From positions 33,978,750-34,042,749 of the forward strand of contig JAGTTD010000005.1 of NCBI GenBank assembly GCA_018398585.1: DNA of 64,000 bases, given 5' to 3'. The notes beneath the pieces were generated by a model. The model was not told the origin of the DNA. It searched no databases and worked only from the letters and a program-made list of their open reading frames with translations. Shown piece after piece: positions 1 to 11,560 of this stretch. A program made the position numbers and the translations under genes. The DNA comes from Simmondsia chinensis. Lineage: Eukaryota > Streptophyta > Magnoliopsida > Caryophyllales > Simmondsiaceae. Each line of letters opens with the position of its first letter. Position 1 is the stretch's first letter.

Positions 1-1538
1 TTTGATCCCTAAGCCTAAGGTAAGAAAATAATAGGTTCTAAGTGAATTTTTAGGGTTAAAGAACCTAAAACTCCTAAAGGTTTACCAAGTTTGAAACTAG
101 ATTAGTAGCCAAAGGCTTTACCCTAAGAGAGGGAGTTGATTATACTGAGATTTTCAATCCTGTTGTGAAACAAACTATTGTACGTGTTATTATGTGCTTA
201 ACTGCATTCTATGATATGATTCTGGATCAAATGGATGTTACTACTGCTTTTCTGCATGGAGAACTTGAGGAAGAGATCCTCATTTCTCAACTTGAGAGGT
301 TTATTGAACCCCAACAATCTGATTGTGTTTGCTTGCCAAAAACATCTCTATATGGGTTAAAATAGTCGCCTAGACAGTGATACAAAATATTTCATTCTTT
401 TATGACCGATAATGGCTTTGTTAGGTCTGTTCATAATACTTGCTTTTATTTCAAGAATATTGATTGTTTTGATGCATTTTTCCTACTGATATACGTGGAT
501 GATATGCTCTCAGCAATCAGGTCCCAGAAGCAAATTTCAGATCTGAAATTGAGGCTGAATGGTTCTTTCGATATGAAAGATATGGGAGAGGTTAAGAAAA
601 TCTTAGATGTAGATATTGTCAGAAAGAGGTTAAACAGAACAATCCGCTTGAGTCAAAGCCACTATCTAACTAAGGTTTTGAAAAGGTTTAACATGTATGA
701 TTCTAAAACTGCTAAACAACTAATGGCATCTCAGCATCAATTTTTAGCAAAACAGTGTCCTAAAACAAAACCGGAAAAGCTTAAAATGAGTAATATTATA
801 AATGCCAATGCTATAAAATCATTAATTAATGTACGCAATGACGTATACTAGGCCCGATTTAGCTTTTCCCGTGAGTGTTTTGTCAAGATATATGTCAAAT
901 CCCAGTAAAGTTCATTGGGATGGTGTTAAATGGTTACTAAGGTACGTTAGAGGAACCATAGATTTAGGCCTAACCCTTGGCAGAGACAAAGGAGATCTTA
1001 GGCTAACTGGATATGTTGATTCTGATTTTGCTGGTGACCTAGATAAAGAAGATCAACCTCTGCCTATATTTTTACTTTAACTGGTGCAGCTATTAGTTAG
1101 AGGTCAAAGTTATAGTCTTTAATCTCACTATCAACTATAGAATCTAAGTTCCTGGCTATATCAGATGCTTAAAAGAAGCAATGTGGCTGAATGGCTTATT
1201 AGTTGAAATTAAGCTTGACCTAGGATCACCCAAAATTTACTCAAACAGACAATCTGCGTTTATGCAGGAATCAAGTTTTTCATGATGGAACTAAGCATCT
1301 GGCTGTAAGAAGATACTTTATCATGGACCAACTTGATCATAACCAAATTGAATTGCTCAAAATTGATATTGAAGCCAACCCCGCTAACATCAGTACAAAG
1401 GCACTTCCTTTGGAGAAGTTAAACGTTTTATTAAGCTTGTTCAAATGGATTGGAACCTGGGGTAAAGTGTTTGTGAAAATACTCCTTATTTCTAGAGAGA
1501 TTCCAATGGTTAGTTCATATAAATATCAAGGTGGAGAT
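1..1538 (+). pseudogene. Decayed Copia pol: reverse transcriptase and RNase H
   Basis: This is the 3' part of a Ty1/Copia polyprotein that enters the window from the left. An RT segment with the typical 'QMDVTTAFLHGELEEE' motif lies at 165-365, and the catalytic YVDDM lies near 494-508. RNase H follows ('MTYTRPDLAFPVSVLSRYM' near 838-894, then 'YVDSDFAGD'), and its last part (1080-1500) is readable only by switching frames. In-frame stops, for example just after 'SLYGLK' at about 360, and several frameshifts show that it cannot make a functional enzyme. It ends at a purine-rich tract (about 1526-1538) directly before the LTR. Family assignment is secure; integrity is clearly lost. Confidence 0.9.
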
Positions 1539-2521
1539 TGTTGTATCTTAAGTGTAAGTATAAGACCTAAACCATACATAATAATATATAGATTAGGCTT
1601 AATATGAGTGAAAATGAGATTACTTATTAATAGGATTATTACAATTTGTAAAACGCAGCACTTGATATACAATGGCAAGTCAACGCTGCATTTCATTTAA
1701 GTTCACATTAAAAATTGGGGCTTAAAGGATATTGTCCATTATACCCCTGCTCAACTTGCTATTTTACCTACCCAAACGGTGTACTATCGCTGCCCAAGCT
1801 TTGTACTACACCTACCCGTTGTACTACTCTGTAGCCATTTGAAGTACTCCATTCTACACCGTTGACATTGGACACGTGTCAGCAGATCAAGGGGACTTTT
1901 TGTGTTTCTTTGGTGCACTTTTGTCCGTTGGATCAAAGAAAATAAACGGTTGTGATGAGGCTTTTAAGGGGCACACGGATTGAGCTATATGGGGTATATA
2001 AGCCGAAAAAATCAGGGTTAGAAAGCAGAGAATTACATTTTTCCTCTTCGTTTTCCCCTCTTTTTCTCCCTGGCTTTCCCTATGCGCATTCATACGTAAA
2101 CCCTAACCTAAATCAGACCTTTGAGCCAATTCCATGGACATTCCAAGCTCGTGAGCCTAGATTCGTGCAAGATTCAGTTATTGGAGAGGTATATTTTTGA
2201 TTTATGGTTCAACTGTTAGATTTCTGACTTGGAATCCAAAGAATGCATCTGTAAATGGAGTCTTAAGTGTTGCATGTTTTAGATTTGAGTTGTAATCAAT
2301 TGTAATTTGTAATAATCATTGATTAATAGCAAAGATCCCTCTAGGATTAGGGGGCCGAGGACTAGGACACGTTGGGGTCTGAACCTCGTTAAAATCTTGG
2401 TGTTCTTTGCGTTATTCTTACCTTAATTTCAGAGATCTTTAGTTTGTAAATTCGTTTTTTGTTTTGTGCGACTTGTAACTTGCTTAATGCTTAACCTTAG
2501 TCATCTCGCTAAATGTTAACA
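1539..2521 (+). mobile_element. 3' LTR of the Copia element
   Basis: The block begins TGTTG directly after a polypurine tract and ends TTAACA, so it has the TG...CA termini of an LTR. It contains a clear TATA box (1995-2002) and, about 350 bases later, a segment of the type commonly seen near Copia LTR 3' ends (2340-2410). No second copy lies in the window, so the boundaries rest on termini and context only. Confidence 0.6.
1995..2002 (+). promoter_or_regulatory. TATA box of the Copia LTR
   Basis: TATATAAG lies in the middle of the LTR. In LTR elements this is where Pol II initiates the genomic RNA. Nothing here shows that it is active today. Confidence 0.5.
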
Positions 2522-2860
2522 ATATTATTATTATTGTTGTACTTATTGTTATCATTATTATTGTTGTAGTTATTGTTATCATTATTATTATTATTGTTAC
2601 TACGATAACATTATTCACATGGCAAAATTGTTATTATTATAGTAAGATCGTACTTTTCAAGGCGATTTTGTGGCTATCATTGTTTGTAAGTCATATCATT
2701 GCTCTGATAATAACAAATTTTACCATGTCAACAACAACTCCCTGTTAGGGTAATGTTATTGTTATTGCTGTTATTTGTTATTATTATTGTTTATTTTTTG
2801 GTCAAATATTATTATATTGTTATTATTGTCAACAACAACCCATTGCATGATGCATTCCCT
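2522..2860. repeat. Low-complexity TTATTG-type repeat
   Basis: Irregular TTA/TTG trinucleotide repeats (TTATTATTG and relatives) start right at the LTR end and run for about 340 bases, with a few unique interruptions. No gene is seen in 2522-3160. Confidence 0.7.
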
Positions 2861-3160
2861 TTTTTTTCATGATCCATTCCCTTTTTTTTTTCTTTTATCA
2901 ATTCTATAAATTTATTGTGAGTAAAAAACTATCTTATAATATATAATTTATATATTTATAAAATATTAATGGGAAATCAATGCATTATTATAATATATCT
3001 ACTTGACACCTCAAATTTTAATATATGTATACATAATATATAAGTTTTCTATCTCTAAATTTTAAATAGATAATTTTCAGTATTATTAAATATTAAAATT
3101 TAATACTTTTTTTATACAAAGTATAATAACTTAGATAAATGAGTAGTATTATTAATATAA

Positions 3161-4644
3161 TAAATTAGGGGTAATGTTAAATTCAGGATAATTTTTTGTT
3201 ACCATAGCAATAAAGGCCCACTTTCGACTTTTTTTGCAAATTGGCCCAATTTCCAAAAAATTTTAGAAAAGTGGCCTCCTTTGAAAAATATTTAGAAAAA
3301 TGGCCCAATTTACTGTAGCAAGATGGGTGCACGACGTATGGAACGTCGTGCAACACAAGGCCACCGTTGCACGCCGTTCCGTACGGCGTGCAATGGTACC
3401 CAATTTTTTTTTTATTTTAGAGTTTTACCTTTTTAAAATTAAAAAAAATAATAAAATTTTTTTAAATTTAAATTATTTTAATTTTTAAAATAAAAATATC
3501 TCGGAAGCACTTATCAGCTGGTTTATTTGCTTAGGTTTAATCACACACTATTGACCTTGTACTATTTGCCTATTATATGCCTTGTACTATTTGATGTGCC
3601 CGTGCTTATTCTTTGTGCTTTTGCTTATACTTTCAGGATACCTGCTTCCATAACGACACGATATTCAGGATGGGGGTCCTCGGAAACAGCCTCTCTTCCA
3701 CCCGAAAGGGGGAAGGTTGCGTACAAAAAACTGTTAAGTTAGACTTAGTGATTGTGTCCTTCATTTTAATATGTCCCTCATTTATATCCTCCTTATTAAT
3801 AGTATTATAATATCATAGTTTTTGTATTAGATAATTTAAATAATAATATACATATCACCATCTCCTCATTTAAATGTGTCCCTCATTTATATCTTCCTTA
3901 TTAATAGTTGAAATAATAATATAGATATACCTTTTAATTTAAAATTTATACGTATATTTAGTGATTCAAATTATAAAATTCAGAATTAAAATAATTTAAC
4001 AACAACAACAGTCCCAGTGACAAAGGCTCCCGCGAAAGCGGGGTTTGGGGAGGGTGGATGTACGCAGCCTTCCCCCTTCCGGGTGGAAGAGAGGCTGTTT
4101 CCAAGGACCCCCACCCTGAATATCGTGTCGTTATGGGAGCAGGCATCCTGAAAGCATAAGCAAAAGCACAAAGAATAAGCATGGACACATCAAATAGTAC
4201 AAGGCACATAATAGGCAAATAGTACAAGGTCAATAGTATGTGATTGAACCTAAGCAAATAAACCAGCCGATAAGTGCCCCCGGGATATTTTTATTTTAAA
4301 AATTAAAATAATTTAAATTAAAAAGAAATTTTATTATTTTTTTTAATTTTAAAGAGGTAAAACTCTTAAAAAAAAAAAAAAAAAAGAACTGGGTACCGTT
4401 GCACGCCGTACGGAACCGCGTGCAACAGTGGCCGTGTGTTGCACGACGTTCCGTACGTCGTGCACCCATCTTGCTACATTAAATAGGGCCATTTTTCTAA
4501 ATATTTTTCGATGTAGGCCACTTTTCTAAAATTTTTTGAAAATTGGGCCAATTTGCAAAAAAAGTCCCCACTTTCTCATTAACTTTTACTAAAAGTACCA
4601 TGTCAATAACAAAAATTGCTCTGGATTTAACACCCCCTAAATTA
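3161..4644. mobile_element. Foldback (long inverted repeat) element with nested GC hairpins
   Basis: The left arm (about 3161-3726) is the reverse complement of the right arm (about 4058-4644); the spacer is about 330 bases. Matching landmarks include TAAATTAGGGG at the outer left and CCCCCTAAATTA at the outer right. Inside each arm are two further short palindromes built on TTGCACGCCGT/ACGGCGTGCAA and TGCACGACGT/ACGTCGTGCA (left 3328-3352 and 3367-3393; right about 4399-4425 and 4439-4465). The inner part of each arm is SINE-derived. No transposase frame is visible. I could not find a convincing target duplication. Confidence 0.75.
3998..4125 (+). mobile_element. Au-like SINE inside the foldback right arm
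   Basis: It starts with a CAACAACAACAG head, then 'cccagtg', 'ggctcccgcg', 'ggatgtacgcagcc' and 'agaggctgtttcc', in the order of the plant Au-type SINE family. The reverse complement of its 3' half forms the inner end of the left arm (about 3663-3726), so the SINE was part of the unit that was duplicated in inverted orientation. Confidence 0.7.
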
Positions 4645-5324
4645 TATATGTTTTATATTATATTATATGTATGTATGTATTAAAAATTTAGTTATCAACT
4701 AAATACATCGTGATATATTAATTTAATATTTTCTATAGTTTAATATTATCCTGGTCAAAAAGGTATTAATTTATATTTATTAAGTATATAAATTATATAT
4801 ATTAATAAATTTAAAAAATCAACGCGACAAAAAAAAAAAAGCAGAAATGCATCATGCAACAGGTAGCATGCACCGAATCTGATACAAATTTATTATCAAA
4901 GTAATGATATGACTTAAAAATATGAGAGTCTTAACAATAATAATTTTAATTTGACAATAATAATATCGTTTAAATAATAAACATTTCTTTTTAGGAAAGT
5001 GAGATTGAGATTCGAAATGGCAGAGATTCAGAGAATGCATTATTTAGAAATCATAACTCTCGCTTGCCAAGAAAGATCTCAAAGACCATGTAGATCTCTT
5101 TTATCCAATCAACATACTTTCACCATTTACAATAGGGCAACTTTATATCCAATAAAATCTACATTTATATATTTATTATGCATGCATGCTATTTTATTAA
5201 TTTAAAAAAAATAATTAAGTTAATATAATATTTATGTCCAGATCAGTTATGATGTTATAAAAATAAAATTAGGCGTGGCTCCAATTAAAGACAAGTTAAT
5301 AGAGTAATATTTGCAATAGTTTAA
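4645..5324. other. AT-rich intergenic stretch, nothing recognised
   Basis: Short poly-A and AT tracts only. I see no coding frame with recognisable similarity, no RNA gene and no repeat boundary. Confidence 0.5.
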
Positions 5325-5512
5325 ACGGTGAGAAATAATAAAAACACCTAAAAAACTCTTATTGTGAATGATAAATGAGGCAATACAAGAGACCTCTATA
5401 TATAAGGAGGCCAAGACAAGTACAAAAAGACCTTGAGACATATAACTAGGATAAAAGGTAGGAAAGTAAAAGTAATAATCCCTAGAAAAACTTTCCTATA
5501 CTAGCTATTCTA
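5325..5512 (-). repeat. 3' LTR (truncated) of the minus-strand Copia
   Basis: It matches 9485-9656 plus 10047-10067 over nearly its whole length, for example 'cttattgtgaatgataaatga' in part and 'actttcctat'. The LTR's 3' end, expected to the left, is absent or unrecognisable. Confidence 0.75.
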
Positions 5513-5528
5513 ATATGCCCCCTCATAA

Positions 5529-7040
5529 CTAGGATAACAAGGCGGAGTGACGTGAAGAATGTTCTTGTGGTAGTGAAATAGTTCCGCGGACAGTCCCTTT
5601 TGTGAAGATGTCAACAATTTGTCTCGTTGTTGGAGTGTAGAGGACTCGGAGATCGCCTTTGACTACTTTTTCCCAAACATAGTAAAAATCAATATCCACA
5701 TTTACTACGATCATTTGACACCGAGTTGGCAGCATGGTAGGAAGCGGAAACGTTGTCCCAGTAGAGCTTGACTGGTCCTAGGTGTTTGAGGCAAAGGTCA
5801 CGCATGAGATAGCGAGTCTAATCGCACTCGGCAGTAGCTTTTGCAATCAGTGTTGGACTTGGAGACAGTGGGCTGCTTTTTGGCTCACTAAGAGATGAGA
5901 TTTGGCCCAAGGAAAAGGGCATACCCGGTGGTTGAGCATCGAGTATCAGGACATCCTCTCCAATCAGCATCAATGTAGATGGTGATAGAGTTGCATGATC
6001 CAGGAGTGATGGATAGGCCATGGTCAGGAGTGCTTTTGTGACAGCGGAGAATGCGCTTAACAACCTACCAATGGTTAGTTCTGGGAGCATGCATAAATTG
6101 AGAAACAAGGTTAACAGCATAACATATGTTAGGAGGAGTCATAGTTAAGTATTGGAGTGCACCCACAACACTCCGATACTCGGTAGGGTCCGCTAGTAAG
6201 TCACCATCGACGAACGACAGGCTAGCTTAGGCCAGAAGAGGAGTTTTAATAGGTTTCGCGTCTTGCATGTTATTTTTGGTTAGGAGATCAATGGTGTAGC
6301 GGTGTTGGGAGAGAAAGAGGCCTAAGGGTGTTCGTTTGGCCTCAATGCCTAGAAAATAGTGTAAAGGGCCAAGATCTTTCATTGCGAATTAGGAGGATAG
6401 ATTTTGGATAAGACTTGTAAGTGGGGCATTGGAGGATCTGGTTAGAATGATGTCATCCACATAAAGAAGAAGGCAAATGATGTAGTTGTTAGTCTTGAGA
6501 GTGAATAGTGAGGGGTCCGCACGACTACAACTAAACCAAAGCTAAATAAAAAAGAGCTAAACCTTTGAAACCAAGCTCTTCGTCCTTGCTTTAAGTTGTA
6601 GAGAACCTTGCGTAAGCGACACATATGAGTTGGAAATTTTGGATGAATAAAGCCCCGGGGTTGCTTCATATAAATTTTAAGAAACCATGTAGGGATGCAT
6701 TTAACATCAAGTTGGCATATGGCCCAGTTTTTAGAAATAGCTAGTGAAAGTATAAAGCAGACAATGACATGTTTGACTACGGGGCTAAAGGTCTCCCAAA
6801 AGTCAATTCCTGCACGTTGGTGGAAGCCTTGTGCCACAAGGCGAGCTTTAAAACGATCAACAGAGCCGTCAACTTTATATTTCACACGATATTTCCATGT
6901 GCTTCCTACTAGGTTCTTAGAAGGGTCATAGGGGATTAAGTCCTATGTGTGATTTTGAGTTAAAGAGTGTGATTTTGAGTTAAAGAGTTAAATTCGTCAG
7001 CCATGGCTTCTTGCCAGTGAGGGTTCTTTATTGCCTGAGA
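5529..7040 (-). pseudogene. Copia reverse transcriptase / RNase H remnant
   Basis: Reading the minus strand from about 7040 gives the RT start ('KARLVAQGFHQ' then 'FSPVVKHV'). The 'YNLKQGRRAWFQRF' region follows near 6540-6600. After a frameshift comes the YVDDI-like region at about 6440-6470, and then the 'LGPLHYFLGIEAK' segment at about 6340-6390. RNase H ('YIDADWRGCPDTRCSTTG') lies at about 5900-5970, and the C-terminal tail at 5529-5735. At least four frame changes and several stops are present. Family identity is secure; it is a pseudogene. Confidence 0.88.
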
Positions 7041-7055
7041 GTAACATGTTAGTTC

Positions 7056-7955
7056 TTATATCACAGTTATGGATGCTATGGACAATGGATATTTTATTTT
7101 ATGAATGCCATCTTTAAGTCGACTGAGCATTGGGTGAACATTTGTAGGGCCTATGAGTGCAACACAGTTATCATGAGCGAGAGGGGTGGGCTGTGGCAGG
7201 TGGGCCTCAATGAGGGTCCCATGGTGTTGTCTGTGGGTGAGAGGAGATGTCCCTAAGGTGGGTGTGGGGACATTGGGCAGTATCGCAGCTAGACTCACAG
7301 GTGGATTGTGGGTTCGGGTGTCCAGAACGTGTGATGGTACAGCAACCGTGAGGGAGGTGGGGGAAGCCCGAGCTGGTGATGTCACCGTGGGTGCTGCAGG
7401 GGCTGTAATGGGTTCGGATGGGGCTATAACGGGGTCTGATGAGGCTGCAGCAGCCGTACTCCATGAGGTAGGGGCGGTGATCATGTTTGGATTCCCACTT
7501 ACGTGGTGTACCCCGGGTTGGGGAATCGGTGTAGGGATAAGGCGAGGCAAATTGACTAAGAAGGGTTGTGAAGGAAGTGAAGTTAAGGCATGAGCTAGTT
7601 CAAAAAATAAAAATTGTTGCTCATTGAAAATGACATCCCGACTTGTGTAAATTTTGTTTATTTTAGGGTCAAAACAACGATATCCTTTGTAGCACGCAGC
7701 ATATCCTAAGAAAATACAAGGAGTGGACCTAGAGGCTAATTTGTGAATGGCACGTGGTGTGAGATTGGAGTAACACTGACATCCAAAGATACGAAAAATT
7801 TTGTAGTCCAAAATTTTGTTGAAAAGTTTTTCAAATGGTGAGAGATTAGACAAAGTTGGGGTTGGAAGACAATTGATTGTAAAACATGCAGTGCAAACAA
7901 CATCATGCCAAAAATGATAAGGTAGCTGAGCTTGTATTAAAAGTGTGCGTACCAT
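7056..7955 (-). pseudogene. Copia integrase C-terminal region
   Basis: A 299-codon minus-strand frame encodes the end of the integrase core ('YHFWHDVVCTACFTINCLPT', then 'SPFEKLFN'). The 'RIFGCQCY...PCIFLGYA..KGYRCFDP' block typical of Copia integrase C-termini follows. The rest is a Pro/Thr/Ser-rich linker leading to RT. The catalytic D,D,E part of integrase is missing: only about 160 bases separate this frame from gag, so protease and most of integrase have been deleted. The GC-rich frame on the opposite strand (7186-7593) is a shadow. Confidence 0.88.
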
Positions 7956-8116
7956 TTCAAGTAAATGTCGATGGTGGCGGATGGTGAACCAGCGGACAAA
8001 TACTAAGTGGGTGGTGCGGTTGGGGTGGGACTAAACTGACCAGAGCCATGACCACTGGGTTGGTGTTGTCCTGAATGGTTATGCCTATGTTGACCTTGGT
8101 TCCCATGTTGGCCCCC

Positions 8117-9273
8117 TCAAATTCCACGGCCTTTGTTGTGCCCACGTCCTCGATCATGGCCTCCGCGACCTTGGTTATATCCCGCATTTCCTGTACCTAC
8201 AACTAGGGCATGACTGAGATCAGAGTTAGAGCGCGTTTGGTACTGGTTATGAATAGTCTCTTCATTGAGAAGAGCAGTTTTGAGTTCTTCAAAATTTAAG
8301 GAGGGAGAGGTGTTTCTTATGAAAGTCGAAAAGGTAGCATATTCGGGTGGAAGACCGAATAATGCATAGTGAGTGAGTTCTGCATTTGATATAGGGTAAT
8401 CTATAGCAGTGAGGTCATTAGCCATGTTTTTAAATTCAAAGAGGTAAATATCCATTTTTTTGCCATCTTTCTTATCGGTAGTGATTTGAGAGCGTAGGTC
8501 AAATTCTTTAGCCATTGAGTGATCCCTAAACCTCTTAGCAAGGGCATCCCACATTGATTTTAAGGTTGGTTGTCGAACAATATCATTAAGGAGAGATCTT
8601 GAGAGAGTTGCAACAATGCAGGAGCGGAGTGTTTGGTCTGTTCGAATCCATGCTAGGTATTCGGAGTCTAGTTCAAGTTGGCCAATAGTGTTGTTAATGT
8701 ACGAAGGAGGGCAGGGATAGGACCTATCTATAAACTCTAATAGTTGATTAGCAACCAAAATCAGATAAATTTTTTCCCTCCAGGTGGGATATTCAGTAGT
8801 GTTTTCGAGTTTGATTGTGACAATGTTAGAGATATTAGATAAGGGAAGTAAAAACGAGTGGGAGAGGGGAGAGGGGGGACCCACAAGTAGCGACAGCTGC
8901 ATAGCCGGTGGTCTGGCCATGAACGCCGGCGGCGAGGGGAGGCCCAATCCTGCACCGACCAGTGAGTAGGGTGGCGCTTCGACACCAACGGGGGTTGGAA
9001 GGGACAGGGGGGGTTGAGGATGCCCGATGTAAGTGTTTGGGTCACCGTTGGCCTCACGGAGGGTGATGGAGTACCGGAGATGGTGACACTAGCATCCATT
9101 ACACCGAAAAGGGAAGGACTTAGAGTGGTGGTACCAATATAAGGGAGATTGAAGTGGAGGGGGAGTAAGTGGTGGAAATTGATGTGGGCCACACTGTGAC
9201 CGGTGGCGCCTATGGAGGCATCCGGATGGGGGCCGGTGGAGTTAGGGTTAGGGTTGTGGGAAGGGGATGACAT
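8117..9273 (-). pseudogene. Copia gag (UBN2-type) with frameshift
   Basis: The start is the ATG at 9273 (minus), giving a Pro/Ser-rich N-terminus. After a frameshift near 8900 the reading continues as a UBN2-type gag: 'ENTTEYPTWREKIYLIL', 'LWDALAKRF'-like 'MWDALAKRFRDHSMAKEF', 'FKNMANDLTAIDYPIS' and 'LNEETIHNQYQTRSN'. It ends in a Gly/Arg-rich tail (about 8117-8190). Gag forms the virus-like particle core in these elements. The frameshift and the deletion of the following protease make it non-functional. Confidence 0.88.
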
Positions 9274-9389
9274 GGTTATGGTAGGTAAAAAAGGAAAGTA
9301 AATAGGGTATAAGGAATGTAATATATTGCTTTATCAACTAAGAGAACTCCAATATTGAAAAAAATTCAGAAAAAAAATGACTCTGATAA

Positions 9390-10067
9390 AAAGTTCAAAG
9401 AAGAGAGAAACGTGAAAAAGAAAAAAATTGAGAAAAAAATTAGAATTAAGAATAAAGAAAGGAGAGAGGTTCAGGAGCTCAATTTTCAATAAGAAACACC
9501 TAAAGAATTCTTATTGTGAATGATAAATGAGCCAATATAAGTGACCTTTATATATAGGGAGGTCAAGATAAGTAAAGTACAAAGAACCCTTGAGACATGT
9601 AACTGGGATAAACAGTAAGAAAGTAAAAGCAATAAACCCTAGATGGACTTTCCTATTGATACAACATGAGTATCGCCAACCACCAAGATTGCCTTCACTA
9701 CTGCCGCCACCCCACTAAGTTCCCTTCTACCACCAACCAAGTCTCCGTATATGGCGACACGCCAACTGCAGCTTCCTTCTCTCCACTGGCCATCCAGACA
9801 TGTCGCGTCACCCGCCACCTGTCCACATTCTAGAACCTTTCCCATACTTGTATAAATAGGTAGAGGGGGCATTAGGATAAGCATGCAAAAATATGATGCA
9901 GAGCCATGCTCAAGGCCCTCTGTCCCTTTATTTCTTCTATGTCTTCTCCCCTTTCTTATATGTAAAATCCTCCATTATTGGAGGTAATCTATCAAATGTA
10001 TGCCATTGGTTGTGATTCCAACTAATTTACATTTTGTATCATATCACCTATACTAGCTTTTCTAATA
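9390..10067 (-). repeat. 5' LTR of the minus-strand Copia, interrupted
   Basis: The outer limits are set by the primer-binding site on the left (9381-9388) and by similarity to the 3' LTR on the right. It is split between 9656 and 10047 by a solo LTR. Without the insertion it would be about 285 bases long. Confidence 0.65.
9657..10046 (+). mobile_element. Solo LTR inserted in the Copia 5' LTR
   Basis: A 390-base block begins TGATACAAC and ends GTATCATATCA (TG...CA with near-inverted termini). It is flanked by the 5-bp direct repeat CCTAT (9652-9656 and 10047-10051). Removing the block plus one CCTAT restores the exact match to the other Copia LTR (CTTTCCTATACTAGC), so the site before insertion is known. 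A TATA box, TATAAATA, is at 9851-9858 on the plus strand. There is no internal coding sequence. It is a recombined solo LTR or a TRIM-type element. Confidence 0.85.
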
Positions 10068-10324
10068 TAAACATTGTCAGGAGGAGACTATTGCCTGTGT
10101 TAGAAGTACGAACAATTGCATATTATGCACTAGAAAAGAGGTAGAGGCAAGCCAAAAAGAGTTGATTGAAAGCTATTAGACGTGAACTTACCCACCTAAA
10201 CCTTAGTGAGGAAATGACGCTATTGTCGTTGCTGCTGCTTATTGGTGCTTGCATGTTTAAATACTGATTTATTTGACTTGACTTTAATTTCGCTTAATTA
10301 TAAATATTGTTTTTTTTCTTTTTA
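10052..10324. other. Unassigned intergenic stretch
   Basis: Only the last bases of the Copia LTR (to about 10067) are recognisable. No coding frame or repeat is recognised beyond that. Confidence 0.4.
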
Positions 10325-10460
10325 AAGTTGGGAGCCCTTCGTAAGCAGTTTCTCTGCTGTATAGGAACATGTAGAGGTAAGATTGCTTACATTTCATCTT
10401 CTTCAAATCTCACCTCGGCGAGAGCCTTTCAAGCACTGGGTTGTTGTTATTATTGTATTC
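10325..10460 (-). mobile_element. Diverged Au-like SINE, minus strand
   Basis: Read on the minus strand it starts with an AATAATAACAACAACCCAGTG-like head, then 'ggctctcgccgag', and ends with 'gggctccc'. The body is heavily diverged. It is recognised mainly by its head. Confidence 0.5.
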
Positions 10461-10639
10461 AATCATTTCATAATTTGAGAATTTCTAACCATGATATTTA
10501 AATATTTAACACCTAACTAAAGATATGTTATTATATACTAACGATTTCCTGTGCAATGCATGATCGAATTTTATTATTTGTCTAATATAATCCTCATGAA
10601 TCATTATTATTTGAAATCAGATTTTTTCTAAAAACTCTA

Positions 10640-11560
10640 GTTTAAGGTATAAGTGATGGGGATCATGGAAGTCGCACTATTAGGCCAGTGTATGACGGTG
10701 TTAGCATAGCTAAGCTGTCACGGGGTCAGCTTTCTATCCACATTGAAGGTTAGTATGTTGGTAGGTGGTCTGTGGAATGCAGCTGGCCGCATGCTTCTCT
10801 TCTCCATCCGTCGTCACAACGTGGTGATCATATTCCAGTTCAAGTTGTGCGTGAAAACCAACATATGCCTCCTCTACTCCAATGGGTGGAGAGTGATACA
10901 GCCAGTTCAGATCAGCCTCACGCTCAGCTATCACATCTTGAGAATGTAGCTCGTGACTCCAACAGTGAAGATGATTCTGTGTCCTCGGGACCTGAGTTTC
11001 CTCCAGGTTTTGAGCCCTTTACCTTGAACACGTCAGAGTCTTGTATGGAGAGACCCAGTGGAAATGGGATAAGAAGGAGGTAAAATGGGGAAAATCGTCA
11101 AAGGCAACCGGGAAGAAGAAGAAACGGAATAGGGAGAATCGATACGACAAGATCTCGAAAGCAAAGTATGATGAGCTGATCCTTCAAGCGGAGCGGGCAA
11201 TTGACATGGGGAGAAGAGTTGGATTTAACTTCGATGGTTTCGACCCACCCATAGTGGCAGACCTGCTGACTAAATGAGGCGGGTGGTTTTGTGTTGAGTT
11301 TCAGTCTTGCTTCGGTTTCCTGCGCGGGTGGTTTGGTTCTTTTTCTTTTGGGTTCCCAGTCTGTGCCTGTTTTGTGCGCTTCTTGGGTGACGTGTGCTCG
11401 GTGTCAGTTTTGTCGGGTTTTGGGAGTTTTGGTTTTGTTGCTTTTTGTTTCCCTCTTTGTTCCTCCCTCCGTTTGCGGAGTGGCCTGAGCCTCGTCTTAT
11501 CGAGCGGCCTGTCTGTTCTTCGGTTTTGCAGATAATTATCGAAAAAAATGCAGCAATTGC
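10640..11560 (+). pseudogene. LINE ORF1 C-terminus joined to a LINE 3' end
   Basis: Two frames joined by a frameshift near 11060-11080 read as the low-complexity end of a plant L1 ORF1 (DUF4283-type) protein. It has an acidic Ser-rich part with 'SSGPEFPPGFEPF' (about 10981-11020), a Lys/Arg-rich patch ('TGKKKKRNREN'), and 'LILQAERAIDMGRRVGFNF' before the stop at about 11275. The following 280 bases resemble the 3' end of a second LINE copy at 61419-61589 (shared 'ttgctttttgttt', 'gagcggcctgt' and 'taattatcg' plus A-tract). ORF2 (endonuclease/RT) is absent between them. The family call for ORF1 is inferred from composition and motif order and is moderately sure. Confidence 0.55.

Larger units (their letters stand above)
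5325..10067 (-). mobile_element. Degenerate Copia retrotransposon, minus strand
   Basis: Two related LTR segments in the same orientation flank minus-strand gag and pol remnants. The 5' LTR is at 9390-10067 (split by a later insertion) and the shortened 3' LTR is at about 5325-5512. A primer-binding site complementary to initiator-Met tRNA (TATCAGAG, 9381-9388 on the minus strand) sits beside the 5' LTR. A polypurine tract (minus-strand GAGGGGGC near 5516-5526) sits beside the 3' LTR. Protease and the N-terminal half of integrase are missing between gag and integrase. The element cannot transpose. Confidence 0.85.

Noticed and set aside
3958..4257. Matching frames at 3527-3742 (+) and 3958-4257 (-) as a protein family
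   Set aside because: They are similar only because they lie in the two arms of the foldback repeat.
7186..7593. 135-codon plus-strand frame, GC-rich
   Set aside because: It is the antisense of the Pro/Thr-rich Copia integrase linker; no independent similarity.
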